Counted from the first letter of the stretch, positions 8,475 to 18,196 are shown. The stretch is 64,000 nt of DNA from Bryobacterales bacterium KBS 96 (GCA_000381625.1 KB906767.1:438729-502728); one strand, 5' to 3'. The notes: generated from the letters alone by a model not told the origin. Numbers and translations are program-made.

Positions 8475-10706
8475 TCAGGCTGCTGGCGCTCCAGCGGACA
8501 ACATTTGTCCATTCTGATAATGCCGGGTTTGGCTGTTCCATCCGATATCCAGCGAAACCTTGGCCGCGCCACCCGAAACGGCGGCCATTACGGCCAGACC
8601 CCACCCTCCGGCGAATGCCGAACGCGTGTTGCGCGCGACAGCGCCGAGCACGTGAGCCAAAGCCTCGCGCCTCTTCATAAACTCGGGATCGGTTGTCGGG
8701 TCCACGGCTGTAGAGTGCTCTACGGCCACGAGCATATCGCTCAGCTTGGGTGCGACCTCAAGCATTGCATCGGCCCACCACCGTATATCGATCCAATCGG
8801 CGGCAATCACTGCGAGTTCGTTGACATTGAGATGGTTGATTTCTGGAATTTGTCTGAATGATGCGGAGTTACCAATCTCGTCCATGGCATTCCACACCGG
8901 ATTGCTGGAGAGCGCCAATAGGCGGGACGTGCTCCCAGGATCGCTTGGCTCAATCAGCGCGGCCATTGCTTTTCGTCCAATACTTTCCAGCGCGGAGCGC
9001 GTGTACGGCGTCCGATTCGCCGGGTCTGCAAAAAACAAATGCATTGCCCCGGCGGTGTCGTAGTCTGCCATAGCGCCGACGCTTACGTGTCCGAAGTTCG
9101 ACGTAGAGACAAGAATGCCATCCCAACTGCCCGGCTGAACGATGCCGAGCGCCGCCCCGAGCAGGAGTTCATCTCGCATCTGACGCCCATTCAGTTGGCG
9201 GGCGTACCGGAAATATGCCTGTGACACGGAAATGTTAGCATTCAGCTTTCCGCCGTTTGGTCCGCCTGCGCCCGCGGCGTACGTCACCGTACTCAGAAAT
9301 TCGCGTGAGAGGGCCGCTCGCAGTTTATCCCTATCGGCCACATCCGGCTTGGACGCTACTTCAATCTCGCTGGCTTTGACCCGATCGACTATGACGATCT
9401 GGCCGTCGTCATCGTGAAGGATTTTGCACGAGTTCACGTAATCGATTAGAGATTTCGCATTGTAGACCCCGAGAAGATCGATGTTGATGGAGTGCTGGAA
9501 ATCGTGCGTCTCTCGAAATACGTTCCGGAGAGCCCGGGCGTTTGGGAGCGAATCGATCTGCGTCCAATTTCCTTTGAGCGCGGAACCGAGTGCAGCGTCC
9601 GTTTTCGCTTGGTCGCCAGACCCGAGGTCAACTAAATACACGACGCTTGCTTCGTCGGTAGTGGCGGCTGAACAAGCCACGTTCATCGCAATCGAAAGAC
9701 TGCGGTCGATGCTGCCGTTCAAAACGCCCCGCAGCGCGTCCGCTCTGTCGCCAACAATACCCGCTTGCTCCGGGCGAACTCCCGGCAAGGCTGTTTTGAA
9801 AAACGCCGAAATCAGATCTGTATAGTTGGCTCCCGCGTTCGATTGCGTCCCCGCCGGGCGGCTAAGATCTGCTTCCACTCCGACGCCAGCGGTAAACGTA
9901 GCGGTGAGAGTAGAACCTTTCTTCTTATAAATGCCAAGTTGTAATTCAGTCGCGCTGATTTTATGGCTGCGCACAACGAATTCACCGGAGAGTGCGATTC
10001 CCCCGGTAATAGTCAGATTGGCGCCCGGATTTACGTCAATTTTGTAATTGAACGGCAGGTCGGATGAAGCGAGCGCATGGACATTCGCGGGCAGGGAATA
10101 GGAGCCGCTGAATGTAATGCTCCCGCTCAGTTCGGTGACGTTTACTGTACGCGGCAACTGGCGGCGGAAATCGTCGACGCCGAAATTCGCCGAAAATCCG
10201 TTCAGTAATCCTGTCAGGGCACTCTTAAAGCTGGGAAATCCGGCGCTGGTGCTCTTGAACAGAATATAGGTGGTGAGGCCTAATTTGCTCGATGCAGCAA
10301 TGCCGGCGCCAAAGCCGTTGACCGTGGCGCCGAGTTGCCCGCTGAGGAAGGCGTCCAACTCGAATCCCATCCAGCACTCGTCGGCGGCGAGCGGAATGGC
10401 CGGCACAAAGTCGTTCGGGCCGAAAAGCGTTTGGTCCGAAGGCAGAACAATCGAGAGCGCGCCATTCACTCCGGCCGTAATCGCCAGGTCAACGCCGCTC
10501 GCAATCGACAGCGCGGGCGAATTGAACTTGGCGCTCAGGGCCGCGCCTCTGAAGGCGATTTGGTTGATTGGTTGCTCAGGATGGGCTAGCAACGAAACTG
10601 TCGGGGCAAGAAGCTGCATCAACTTCGATTGCCCAAGAAGCGAATTGTCGCGAAGTTCGACATCCGCGCTTAGGCCCGCTTTATCGGTAATGGTGATATT
10701 GGTCAT
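8475..10706 (-). CDS. Unrecognised 743-residue protein
   Basis: A clear single gene: ATG 10706 is preceded by GGAGG at good spacing, and the composition is protein-like over the full length. I do not recognise the family. No signal peptide or membrane span is visible. Residues 1-290 look beta-rich, with repeated strands such as LSGSITFSGSY and LTITGGIALSGEF; residues 330-520 look more alpha/beta, with one likely domain around DDDGQIVIVDRVKASEIEV; the C-terminal 200 residues are helical and Trp-rich (WIDIRWWADAMLEV). It lies alone between the DHA kinase and the M16 peptidases, with about 339 bases upstream. No catalytic motif could be named. Confidence 0.8.
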   Translation of the reverse strand: MTNITITDKAGLSADVELRDNSLLGQSKLMQLLAPTVSLLAHPEQPINQIAFRGAALSAKFNSPALSIASGVDLAITAGVNGALSIVLPSDQTLFGPNDFVPAIPLAADECWMGFELDAFLSGQLGATVNGFGAGIAASSKLGLTTYILFKSTSAGFPSFKSALTGLLNGFSANFGVDDFRRQLPRTVNVTELSGSITFSGSYSLPANVHALASSDLPFNYKIDVNPGANLTITGGIALSGEFVVRSHKISATELQLGIYKKKGSTLTATFTAGVGVEADLSRPAGTQSNAGANYTDLISAFFKTALPGVRPEQAGIVGDRADALRGVLNGSIDRSLSIAMNVACSAATTDEASVVYLVDLGSGDQAKTDAALGSALKGNWTQIDSLPNARALRNVFRETHDFQHSINIDLLGVYNAKSLIDYVNSCKILHDDDGQIVIVDRVKASEIEVASKPDVADRDKLRAALSREFLSTVTYAAGAGGPNGGKLNANISVSQAYFRYARQLNGRQMRDELLLGAALGIVQPGSWDGILVSTSNFGHVSVGAMADYDTAGAMHLFFADPANRTPYTRSALESIGRKAMAALIEPSDPGSTSRLLALSSNPVWNAMDEIGNSASFRQIPEINHLNVNELAVIAADWIDIRWWADAMLEVAPKLSDMLVAVEHSTAVDPTTDPEFMKRREALAHVLGAVARNTRSAFAGGWGLAVMAAVSGGAAKVSLDIGWNSQTRHYQNGQMLSAGAPAA

Positions 10707-11045
10707 GCGCGCGAAAGCCTCCGATCAGTCAGTAGTAACAGCTTTGGGGCATGCTCACAAGGATTATTTTGCCGAGGAACGGAGCGGCCTTTGATGATAC
10801 AACCGCCAAGCAGCAGGCTCAAAATTGCTCACAAGCGAACCCATCGCGGTTCATCTTGGGTCCTTACGCTTCCTGCTCAGCTTTGGCGGCTGCTATTACC
10901 TTTTTTTAGGAGCACAGAACCGCGACCGTAAGGAAGCGTACGTCTTTAGCCGAGCGGTAGTCGAACACTGACAGACCCGGTCAGCATCCGCGCGCGAACG
11001 ACCAAATCGGCCGCCGCAGCTACATCCGGTGGCGGCGAAGGGGCG
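10707..11045. other. Intergenic region with a fragment of the dispersed repeat
   Basis: No gene is supported here. It carries the promoter and Shine-Dalgarno of the 743-residue gene at its left edge and a piece of the dispersed repeat (GAACCGCGACCGTAAGGAAGCG at 10917-10938, shown only in its first 20 bases elsewhere). TACGCTTCC near 10865 is the exact reverse complement of GGAAGCGTA near 10932, giving a possible long-loop hairpin beyond the M16 gene start region. Confidence 0.45.
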
Positions 11046-12437
11046 CTAGATGCCGCCAAATCCCGGGGCGCTGATGTCAATTTCTTTTATTTCCGGCGCA
11101 AATTTAGCTACTTGCGCTCGAATTTTTTTCGCATCCCCGATGAAGATGAACGTCAGGCCGCTCGTTTCGAAGTACTTTCGTGCGACGGTATTCGCTTCCG
11201 CGATGCTGACGGCGTCCATTCGTTGGAATAACGTGTTCACCTCGTCCGGGCCGAAGCCCAACATTTCCAGCCGGAGTAGCAATTTCGCTAGTTGGTCTGG
11301 AGTTTCCAGCATCTCGCGCGGGGTGACGCCCTGCTCGTATGCTTTCGCGGAGGCGAGTTGATCGGCTTTGAGGCCGTGCTCGTTCAGGTCCTTCAACACT
11401 TGAAGCGACAGCGCGACAGCTTCGCCCGTCGAATCGGTCTTCGTGAATGTCGAGATCGAATTCATGCCTTGCAAGCGATCTTCATCGATAATGTTGCGCG
11501 CTCCGTAGGTCAGGCCGGATTTCACGCGCAATTCTTCATTCAGCATCGACGTGAAGCGGCCGCCAAATAGCGTGTTCACCAGGGAAACCGCCACACGATC
11601 CGAGCTCTTTGCGTCGATGCCGGGTTGCGCAATAAAAAAATAGGTTTGCGTCGCCGCCGGCTTGTCTACCAGCAGAAGGCGCGCCCTGGGCGTGCGTGAT
11701 AGCCGAATCGGCTCCGTCCATTGGTAAGGTTCGCCGGCGGGAGCGGAATCGAAAGCTCTCTCTACTTCCGCTCTCGCGTTCTGCGCATCGATATCGCCAA
11801 CGACTGCGATCGCGAGATTGCGTCCTGAATACATCCGCTTATGGTAGTTTGCAATGCTGTCCCGGTTCATGTGTGCAATGGAGATCTCGCTCATCACGCG
11901 CCCATAGGGATGGCTTTCGCCGAAGAAAAAAGCGTGCGCATAAGGCTCAATCGCCTCGGCTGGATCGTCCTTTGTCGCTTTGGCCTTATCGCTCTGTTGC
12001 GCAAGCAGCTTCTTCACTTCCGATTCGGGAAATGTTGCATGTAAAACGGCGTCCGCAATCAGCGCCAGCCCCGCGCCGAAATCCTTCGATAGAAATTCCG
12101 ATTGCAGCAGGGTCGATTGCGCGTCGGCGCGGATGCGATACGTTCCTCCAAGCGCGTCGAGATCCTTCGAAAATTCGTCGCTGTCGCGGCTTGTCGTGCC
12201 CTTCCGGAGCAGTTCACCCGTTACTTCGGCGAGCCCAGGTTGATCTGCCGGATCCGATTCAACTCCGCCTTTCACGGCGATATCGATTTCAACCAGCGGG
12301 ATTCCCTTGCGTTGCATCACTTCCAGCGTTAACCCGTTGGGCAGGACCTGACGCGAAAAGGGCGGCAATCGTAGTTCCGCCGCGGCAAGCGGGATCGCGA
12401 CCGCAATAGCGAGCAGCGCCGGCAGAACGCCTTTCAT
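11046..12437 (-). CDS. M16 family peptidase-like protein, non-catalytic partner
   Basis: A 463-residue exported protein with a signal peptide (1 to about 20, ending PLAAA) and the two-domain M16 fold. The zinc motif is absent: where HxxEH is expected the sequence reads QPGLAEVTGEL. The C-terminal half retains the R/Y patch typical of the substrate-binding subunit (ELRVKSGLTYGARN). Pairs of one active and one inactive M16 protein form heterodimers in many bacteria and mitochondria, so this is probably the inactive partner of the protein encoded directly upstream, whose stop overlaps this start by 4 bases. Confidence 0.9.
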   Translation of the reverse strand: MKGVLPALLAIAVAIPLAAAELRLPPFSRQVLPNGLTLEVMQRKGIPLVEIDIAVKGGVESDPADQPGLAEVTGELLRKGTTSRDSDEFSKDLDALGGTYRIRADAQSTLLQSEFLSKDFGAGLALIADAVLHATFPESEVKKLLAQQSDKAKATKDDPAEAIEPYAHAFFFGESHPYGRVMSEISIAHMNRDSIANYHKRMYSGRNLAIAVVGDIDAQNARAEVERAFDSAPAGEPYQWTEPIRLSRTPRARLLLVDKPAATQTYFFIAQPGIDAKSSDRVAVSLVNTLFGGRFTSMLNEELRVKSGLTYGARNIIDEDRLQGMNSISTFTKTDSTGEAVALSLQVLKDLNEHGLKADQLASAKAYEQGVTPREMLETPDQLAKLLLRLEMLGFGPDEVNTLFQRMDAVSIAEANTVARKYFETSGLTFIFIGDAKKIRAQVAKFAPEIKEIDISAPGFGGI

Positions 12438-13759
12438 TTCCGGGCCTCTTCGGTCCGCTTCGATTGCGGAATCAGAATGCCGACCGTGCGATTCTCCGGA
12501 GTAAGTATCTGCCGCGCAACCCGCTGGATATCCGCAGCCGTCACCTTCTCAACTTCGGCCGGTTCCTCATAGAGTTTCTTGTAATCGCCGTAGAAAATCT
12601 CGTATGTTCCGAGCATATTCGCGCGTCCTGCATTGCTCTTTAACTCGCGGTAATGCGCGGCAAGCCACTGGTTCTTTGCTTTACGCAGTTCGGTTTCCGG
12701 AACCGGCGATGCCTTGATTTTTTCCAGTTCACTTACAACCAGAGTCCGCACGTGGTCTACAGCGACGCCTGCCCGAGGCTCAATCACGATGCTCAGAAGA
12801 AAGGGGTCGAGAGAAGGTTCGTCGAAAACCTGCGCATTCAGCGCCGCTTGTTCGTGATTGACCAGCCGCGAATATAGCCGTGAACTCTCGCCGGTAGCAA
12901 GAATCGTCTCAAGCACTTCGATTGCCGGATATTCCGGGCTCTTCGTCGGCGGCATGTGAAACGCCAGCATCAGAAGAGGCAGTTCGGCTTCTTTCCGAAT
13001 GCGAACGACCCGTTCGCCTTCCTGTTTGGGCTCGACCGTGCGCGGCTCTCCGAAAGTGGCGTGCGATGGAATTGCTTCGAAGTACTGTTTCGCCAATTGA
13101 AAGACACGATCTGTGCGGACGTCGCCGGTGACGACCATAATGCAATTGTTCGGAGCGTATCCCTGTTTGTAGTACGTCTCCAGGTCCTGCATCGTCCACG
13201 CTTCAATGTCGGAAGCCCAGCCGACTACCGGCCAGTGGTACGGATGGGCGATAATCGCGGCGGCCTCTACCTCTTCCGAAAGAGCTCCGAGATTGTCGTT
13301 GTCGACCCGCAAGCGCCGCTCGGAATAGACTACCCCACGTTCGGATTCGACGATCTTTGGCTGAAAAACCAGATGCGCCATGCGATCGGATTCCATGCGC
13401 ATCATTAAATCGAGAGTGTCCGGTGGAAACCAGTCTGTGTAGACGGTCACGTCTTTGGTTGTATACGCATTGTTGTTGCCGCCATGCACTTCCATCTGAC
13501 GGTCGAATTCGCCCGGCCCGAAATGTTGCGAGCCGTTGAACATCATGTGTTCGAAGAAATGCGAGATGCCCGTGATGCCCGGCCGTTCATCGCGCGAACC
13601 CACGCGATAGAAGAAATACAGAGCGACTGCCGGAACCGTGTGATCCTCCTGCACGAGGATCTTCATTCCGTTTTTGAGCGTGGATGTCTGAACGCTATCG
13701 CCTATCCGCGCAAGCGAAATGCCCGGCCACAACAAGGCAAGGAGCAATGCCAGCCGCAT
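12434..13759 (-). CDS. M16 family zinc metallopeptidase, catalytic partner
   Basis: Exported peptidase of 441 residues with a short signal peptide (1 to about 17). The inverted zinc motif HFFEH is at residues 67-71, and Glu147 in VVYSERR is the likely third zinc ligand, at the usual spacing. The C-terminal domain is complete. It probably degrades peptides in the periplasm together with the HxxEH-less protein encoded next; the ATGA overlap at 12434-12437 implies translational coupling. A hairpin (13827-13844) separates it from the STAS gene upstream. Confidence 0.93.
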   Translation of the reverse strand: MRLALLLALLWPGISLARIGDSVQTSTLKNGMKILVQEDHTVPAVALYFFYRVGSRDERPGITGISHFFEHMMFNGSQHFGPGEFDRQMEVHGGNNNAYTTKDVTVYTDWFPPDTLDLMMRMESDRMAHLVFQPKIVESERGVVYSERRLRVDNDNLGALSEEVEAAAIIAHPYHWPVVGWASDIEAWTMQDLETYYKQGYAPNNCIMVVTGDVRTDRVFQLAKQYFEAIPSHATFGEPRTVEPKQEGERVVRIRKEAELPLLMLAFHMPPTKSPEYPAIEVLETILATGESSRLYSRLVNHEQAALNAQVFDEPSLDPFLLSIVIEPRAGVAVDHVRTLVVSELEKIKASPVPETELRKAKNQWLAAHYRELKSNAGRANMLGTYEIFYGDYKKLYEEPAEVEKVTAADIQRVARQILTPENRTVGILIPQSKRTEEARK

Positions 13760-13826
13760 GAACGGTAGGGTAACAAAGCGCTAATAGCGGCTCGGGATTG
13801 AATCACTCTGTGCCTGGCGCAGAATT

Positions 13827-13844
13827 CTCCCGCGATTGCGGGAG
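13827..13844 (-). terminator. Hairpin downstream of the STAS gene
   Basis: CTCCCGC, a 4-base loop and GCGGGAG form a perfect 7-bp stem 18 bases beyond the stop of the STAS gene at 13862. Only a weak T-run follows on the minus strand, so termination strength is uncertain. Confidence 0.45.
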
Positions 13845-13861
13845 GGAGGATTCGGGCACAC

Positions 13862-14221
13862 TTAGGCCGAGGCTGCTTTGTCGAAACTGGCGATGGCCTG
13901 CTGCTCGTTGTCAAACGACTCGAAGATCGTGTGGAGTTTGGTGACTTGCAGCAAATCGTTCAATTTCTTTTGCAGGTGCAGCAGCTTTACGGAGCCGCCC
14001 TGGTTTTTCGCCGTCGTGTACACGCCGACCAGTTCGCCAAGGCCCGCGCTGTCCACGTACCCAACGCCTGCCATGTTAAGAACGATGCTTTTGTTCCCCT
14101 GTGCCAGCAGGCTTCTTAGGGTGTCGCGCAATATCCCCGTACTCTCGCCGAGAGTGATCCTGCCATCGAGATCCACGACAGCTACGTCGCCGACATGCCT
14201 GACTTTTGCGGTAAATGCCAT
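13862..14221 (-). CDS. STAS-domain anti-sigma factor antagonist
   Basis: A 119-residue single STAS domain of the SpoIIAA/RsbV type. The conserved phosphorylation site is Ser58 in YVDSAGLGELV. Family members bind an anti-sigma or switch kinase when unphosphorylated. ATG 14221 (MAFTAKV) is chosen over the upstream TTG because it matches the usual domain start and has AAGGA about 11 bases before it. No partner kinase or phosphatase is adjacent, but a sigma-factor gene starts divergently about 190 bases away, which may or may not be linked. Confidence 0.9.
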   Translation of the reverse strand: MAFTAKVRHVGDVAVVDLDGRITLGESTGILRDTLRSLLAQGNKSIVLNMAGVGYVDSAGLGELVGVYTTAKNQGGSVKLLHLQKKLNDLLQVTKLHTIFESFDNEQQAIASFDKAASA

Positions 14222-14412
14222 AACGTCAAAGGTCCTTGCACTCAAGTGTACCTGAGCACCATGGCTGAATATCCATTTGACTTCGCGCGATAGTACTGGG
14301 CATCTGTTTCGAAGTGTGAATTGGATTGCCTAGAAACTTGTGCGCTCTCATTTGGCCCCTTCTGAGGGTCGAATTCGCTTATTTCAGTGAAAGCCATTTC
14401 GGGTACAAAATC

Positions 14413-15093
14413 ATGCTTGGAGCCTTCCCTTCGTGTATTTCCCCCTCGTTCATCAAAATTGATCCTCAAAATCTACAGGCTCTGGTGCGGCGTTGCACGA
14501 GAGACTGCGATCCGGCGGCCTGGACCGAATTCGTGCGCCGCGTCGACCCGCTGATACGCTCTGTCGTGCTACGCCTCTGCCGCCGGCTGAATTTGACTGG
14601 CCGGGAGCAGGCCGACGATCTGATCCAGGAGACATACGTCCGGCTGTGCGCGGAAGACTACCGCATTTTGCGCGAATTCGAATGGAACGAAATAGACGGT
14701 TTTTATGCGTACGTCAAGATCGTCACCGCTAACGTGGTCCGTGATGCCGCAAAGGCTAGCTTCGCGGCCAAAAGGGGATGCCGGATAACAGATCCATTGA
14801 AGATCTATTCCATCCCCGCTCTACAGGATCGTCCGGACGAACTGGAACGGGACATTCTCCTGAGCCAGATTTTTGCGGCAGCACGGCGGGTTTCGAAGGG
14901 ACCCGCGCAACAGCGCGATCTGTTGGTGTTCTGGCTATATTACGGCCTTGGCTTCAAAGGAATCGAAATCGCTCGTATCCCCGATATCGGCCTTACGCAA
15001 AAAGGAATCGAGAGCTTATTGCTTCGGCTCGTGCGGGCGGTTCGCGCTCAACTGCGAGCGGAAGTGGGAAGGTTTTCAGGCTCCATTCAATGA
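14413..15093 (+). CDS. Sigma-70 family (ECF-like) RNA polymerase sigma factor
   Basis: About 226 residues. The region-2 part has ADDLIQETYVRL, and the C-terminal part has a region-4-like helix-turn-helix (GLGFKGIEIARIPDIGLTQKGIESLL, cited as motif). This GLTxKGIES variant recalls a class common in Acidobacteria. The start is uncertain: ATG 14413 (MLGAFPS) gives a sensible length, while an upstream TTG would add 29 residues with no domain. The 3' end overlaps the 3' end of the convergent dehydrogenase gene by 18 bases. An anti-sigma factor gene is not visible nearby. Confidence 0.82.
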   Translation: MLGAFPSCISPSFIKIDPQNLQALVRRCTRDCDPAAWTEFVRRVDPLIRSVVLRLCRRLNLTGREQADDLIQETYVRLCAEDYRILREFEWNEIDGFYAYVKIVTANVVRDAAKASFAAKRGCRITDPLKIYSIPALQDRPDELERDILLSQIFAAARRVSKGPAQQRDLLVFWLYYGLGFKGIEIARIPDIGLTQKGIESLLLRLVRAVRAQLRAEVGRFSGSIQ

Positions 15094-16185
15094 GATGACA
15101 TTCTTGATGCCGCCGTGGCTCGAAAGCGGCTGTTGGTATTCCTCGATCGTGTACCGGCGCGTAATCAGCTTGGCGACCGTGCCGGGGAATTTGGCGCGAA
15201 ATTTCCCCAGATCGGCGATCGCATTTTGAAAGTGCGTGGAGCTGGCGTTTACAGTGCCGAAAATAAGCTGATTCTTCAGAACCATATCGCGCATGATCGT
15301 GGCCGTATCCACCGGAATCGGATTCTTGCGTCCTGGTACGCCGGTAAACACGAAAATGGCGTTTCGGCCAAGCTCACGGATAACGGAAAAGGCGAGATCC
15401 GCGGCCCCCATCGCTTCATAGACAACGTCGATCTGCGCGCCGCAAGCCGCGGGTAAATCGTTTGGCTTCACGACGTCCGTCGACAAAAACGTCGCGCCAA
15501 TAGCCTGCACCAGAGGAGGTTTTTCGGTTTCCGAGCCGCGCGAGTAAACGAAGGTCCGGAAGCCTTCGATGACCAGTTTCATGGCGCCTAGGAGTCCGAC
15601 CGGACCGGCCCCAAGCACCAGCGCCGTGTGGCAGGTCTGCCTGCCTCCCGTCTCATCCGGGCAGGTCCACGGCATGCGCACTTGAATTGTTTCGATTTCC
15701 TCGTACGCCTTTTCGGCAATGGTCAGGGGCTCGGTTAAAACGCCAACATCGCGCAGTTCGGCCGGAACCATGTTGACGTAGCCCGCCTGCTCGACCACAT
15801 ATTCCGTCATGTAGCCGTGATGCCGCACAATGCCGCGCTCGCTGTAATTGCCCGTATAACAGAAATCCTGCCGCCCCACGGCGCACGCTGGGCACATCTC
15901 AGCGCAGGGCCGCCGTACGGTGAGTACGGCCAGATCTCCCGGCTTCACATTCGTCACTTGCTTTCCGGTTGCAACTACTTCGCCCAGCGACTCATGGCCG
16001 ATCACGAGATAGCGCGAGCCTGCCGGTGGAGTGCCGTAATCGAACGAGACTATCTCGCGATCGGTCCCGCAGACTCCCACATCGAGCATGCGGATCTTGA
16101 CCTGATCCTTTTCTGTGATCTCCGGCTCCTCGTGCTGAACCAGCGCAACTTTCTTGTCGTCTGGGAAAACCGCGACGGCTTTCAT
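15076..16185 (-). CDS. Zinc-dependent MDR alcohol dehydrogenase, glucose 1-dehydrogenase-like
   Basis: A 369-residue medium-chain dehydrogenase. The catalytic zinc site is seen in VGVCGTDREIV and the GHES region, structural-zinc cysteines in CPACAVGRQDFC, and the Rossmann motif in VLGAGPVGLLGAMK. The order GTDREI and VLTVRRPC resembles the archaeal-type glucose 1-dehydrogenase group (NAD(P)-dependent oxidation of glucose or other sugars), but substrate cannot be settled from sequence alone. ATG 16185 gives a standard N-terminus. The 3' end runs 18 bases into the convergent sigma-factor gene. Confidence 0.88.
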   Translation of the reverse strand: MKAVAVFPDDKKVALVQHEEPEITEKDQVKIRMLDVGVCGTDREIVSFDYGTPPAGSRYLVIGHESLGEVVATGKQVTNVKPGDLAVLTVRRPCAEMCPACAVGRQDFCYTGNYSERGIVRHHGYMTEYVVEQAGYVNMVPAELRDVGVLTEPLTIAEKAYEEIETIQVRMPWTCPDETGGRQTCHTALVLGAGPVGLLGAMKLVIEGFRTFVYSRGSETEKPPLVQAIGATFLSTDVVKPNDLPAACGAQIDVVYEAMGAADLAFSVIRELGRNAIFVFTGVPGRKNPIPVDTATIMRDMVLKNQLIFGTVNASSTHFQNAIADLGKFRAKFPGTVAKLITRRYTIEEYQQPLSSHGGIKNVISLNGA

Positions 16186-16391
16186 AACTCTGCTTACTGT
16201 ACTCCCGTGTATAGGAGCAAGGTGGAGAAAGAACGTTTCATCCGCCCGGAATCGAGCCGGTCGGAAGCAGGGTAGGGACGACGCACGCGTGGCCCGCGAA
16301 GGTTAAAAATCCTCGTCGAAAAACGTCGCCAAAATCTGAGCCGGGAAGCGTAAGCGACCGGTTGCGAATCACTCTTCCATATCCGCGCTCG

Positions 16392-17582
16392 CTACGCGCG
16401 CACGCCGTCAATGAATTTATGCAAACGATCAAGGCCGCGTTCCAATTCATGAATCGAAGTCGCGTACGAAATGCGAATGTGGTCTGACGTGCCGAATGCC
16501 TCGCCGGGCACCACCGCCACGTGTGAGTTGGAGAGAAGTTGCCCGGCAAAATCGAGCGAATTTTTCACCTTGCCGCTTTGATAGGCAACGCTGATATTTG
16601 GATAAGCGTAAAACGCGCCCTTCGGCGTCAGGATTGATACGCCTTCAATCTGGCGTAAGCGGTCGATGACGAAATCGCGGCGGCGGCGATATTCAGCAAG
16701 CATTGTTGGGATGGAGCTTTGCGGGCCTTTCATCGCTTCCACGGCGCCCTTTTGCGCAAAGGAAGTCGGATTCGACGTACTGTGGCTTTGTAGCTTCATC
16801 ATTGCCGTAATGATCGGCGCGGGGGCGAGCGCGAATCCAATGCGCCAGCCTGTCATTGCATAGGTCTTCGATAGTGACCCGGCGACAAGCACCGTTTCTT
16901 TCGCATTCGGGGCAGCCGCAATCGAAAAGGGGCTGCCGTCATAGAGAAAATGGCAGTAGCATTCATCCGTCAATAGATAAATGCCGCGTTTCGAAGTCAA
17001 CTCGAAGATCTTCAGGAATTCGCTCTCCGGGACCACGGCGCCACTCGGATTCGACGGTGAGTTGACGATCACCAGTTTGGTCTTCGCCGTCAGGTGTTTC
17101 TCAAGAAGAGCGGCCGTCACCTCGAAGCCCGACTTTTCGTCCGTATCGACGAATACCGAAATTCCGCCCGCGTAGTTGACAACGTCTTTGTAAGTCACCC
17201 AATAGGGAACTGGTATTACGACTTCATCGCCGGGGTTGATCAACGCCTCCATCAAATTGAAAATGGCGTGCTTGCCGCCTACGGTGACCAGGCACTCGGG
17301 AACGGAGTAATTCGTGCCGAAATCTGCCTTATGCCGCGCGCAAATGGCTTCGCGAAGCTCCTGCGTGCCCCCAGCGGGCGTGTATTTGGTGAAGTTCGCC
17401 GCCAGTGCGTCAATTGCGGCCTGTTTGATGTTCTGGGGAGTAGGGAAGTCGGGTTCACCCGCGCCGAAATCGACCACATCCACGCCCTCCCGGCGTAGGC
17501 GATCCGCATCGGCGGCCACCTTCATCGTCGATGAAACACTGATGGTTGAAATTCGTTCCGCAATTTCGAGTGTGGCTTGCAT
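16392..17582 (-). CDS. Class I PLP-dependent aminotransferase, aspartate aminotransferase-like
   Basis: A 396-residue fold-type I aminotransferase with a complete set of landmarks: the Asp binding the PLP nitrogen in LTDECYC (Asp206), the Schiff-base Lys239 in SLSKTYAMTGWRIGF, and the NSPSNPSG motif near 174-181. It matches the bacterial group I-beta aspartate aminotransferases that transfer an amino group from aspartate to 2-oxoglutarate; some members also act on prephenate. It follows coaD by 8 bases, so the two are probably transcribed together. Confidence 0.92.
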   Translation of the reverse strand: MQATLEIAERISTISVSSTMKVAADADRLRREGVDVVDFGAGEPDFPTPQNIKQAAIDALAANFTKYTPAGGTQELREAICARHKADFGTNYSVPECLVTVGGKHAIFNLMEALINPGDEVVIPVPYWVTYKDVVNYAGGISVFVDTDEKSGFEVTAALLEKHLTAKTKLVIVNSPSNPSGAVVPESEFLKIFELTSKRGIYLLTDECYCHFLYDGSPFSIAAAPNAKETVLVAGSLSKTYAMTGWRIGFALAPAPIITAMMKLQSHSTSNPTSFAQKGAVEAMKGPQSSIPTMLAEYRRRRDFVIDRLRQIEGVSILTPKGAFYAYPNISVAYQSGKVKNSLDFAGQLLSNSHVAVVPGEAFGTSDHIRISYATSIHELERGLDRLHKFIDGVRA

Positions 17583-17590
17583 GAAAACTG

Positions 17591-18118
17591 CTATCCTTCC
17601 TTTCTCAACTGTAACTTCTGACGTAGCCGCTCTTCCACCGTTTTCGGCACCAGGCCAGAGACATTGCCGTTGAGCGAGATCACTTCTTTGACCAGGCGCG
17701 AGCTAATAAAGGAGTTGTCCTCGCTTGCCATTAAAAAGATCGTTTCGGTTTCCGGCCGCAGCCGCCTGTTCATCAGAGCCATCTGCAACTCATGCTCATA
17801 GTCGGAAATAGCCCGGATCCCACGAAGGATTGCGTTTGCATGATGCCTGGCCGCATAATCGACGAGCAGGCCCTCAAACGAATCGATTTCCACATTGGAG
17901 AATCCGGCGGTCACCTCACGAAGCATTTCCGTACGCTCCTCCACTGTGAAAAGAGGATGCTTCGAGCGATTTTGCAAGATGGCGACAATCAGCCGATCCA
18001 CCAGCCTGGCGCCTCGATCGATCAAATCCAGATGCCCGTTCGTGATGGGATCGAATGAGCCCGGGTATATGGCGACTATCCGACCGGCCCGCGCCGTCTC
18101 GCTGTTCGACTGGGACAT
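17591..18118 (-). CDS. coaD: Phosphopantetheine adenylyltransferase
   Basis: Transfers AMP from ATP to 4'-phosphopantetheine, the penultimate step of coenzyme A synthesis. The 175-residue protein has the nucleotidyltransferase signature YPGSFDPITNGHLD (T/HxGH at 26-29), RGIRAISDYEHELQMALMN and the ISSRLVKE motif. The first 12 residues are a small non-conserved extension. Gene order coaD-aminotransferase with 8 bases between suggests an operon. Confidence 0.97.
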   Translation of the reverse strand: MSQSNSETARAGRIVAIYPGSFDPITNGHLDLIDRGARLVDRLIVAILQNRSKHPLFTVEERTEMLREVTAGFSNVEIDSFEGLLVDYAARHHANAILRGIRAISDYEHELQMALMNRRLRPETETIFLMASEDNSFISSRLVKEVISLNGNVSGLVPKTVEERLRQKLQLRKEG

Positions 18119-18196
18119 GTACTCTGGATACTTCAGTGTAGCGAAGCCGCTTCCGACGGCCTGTGAATCGGCTGCGCCTAGGAGTTCAGTCCACTA

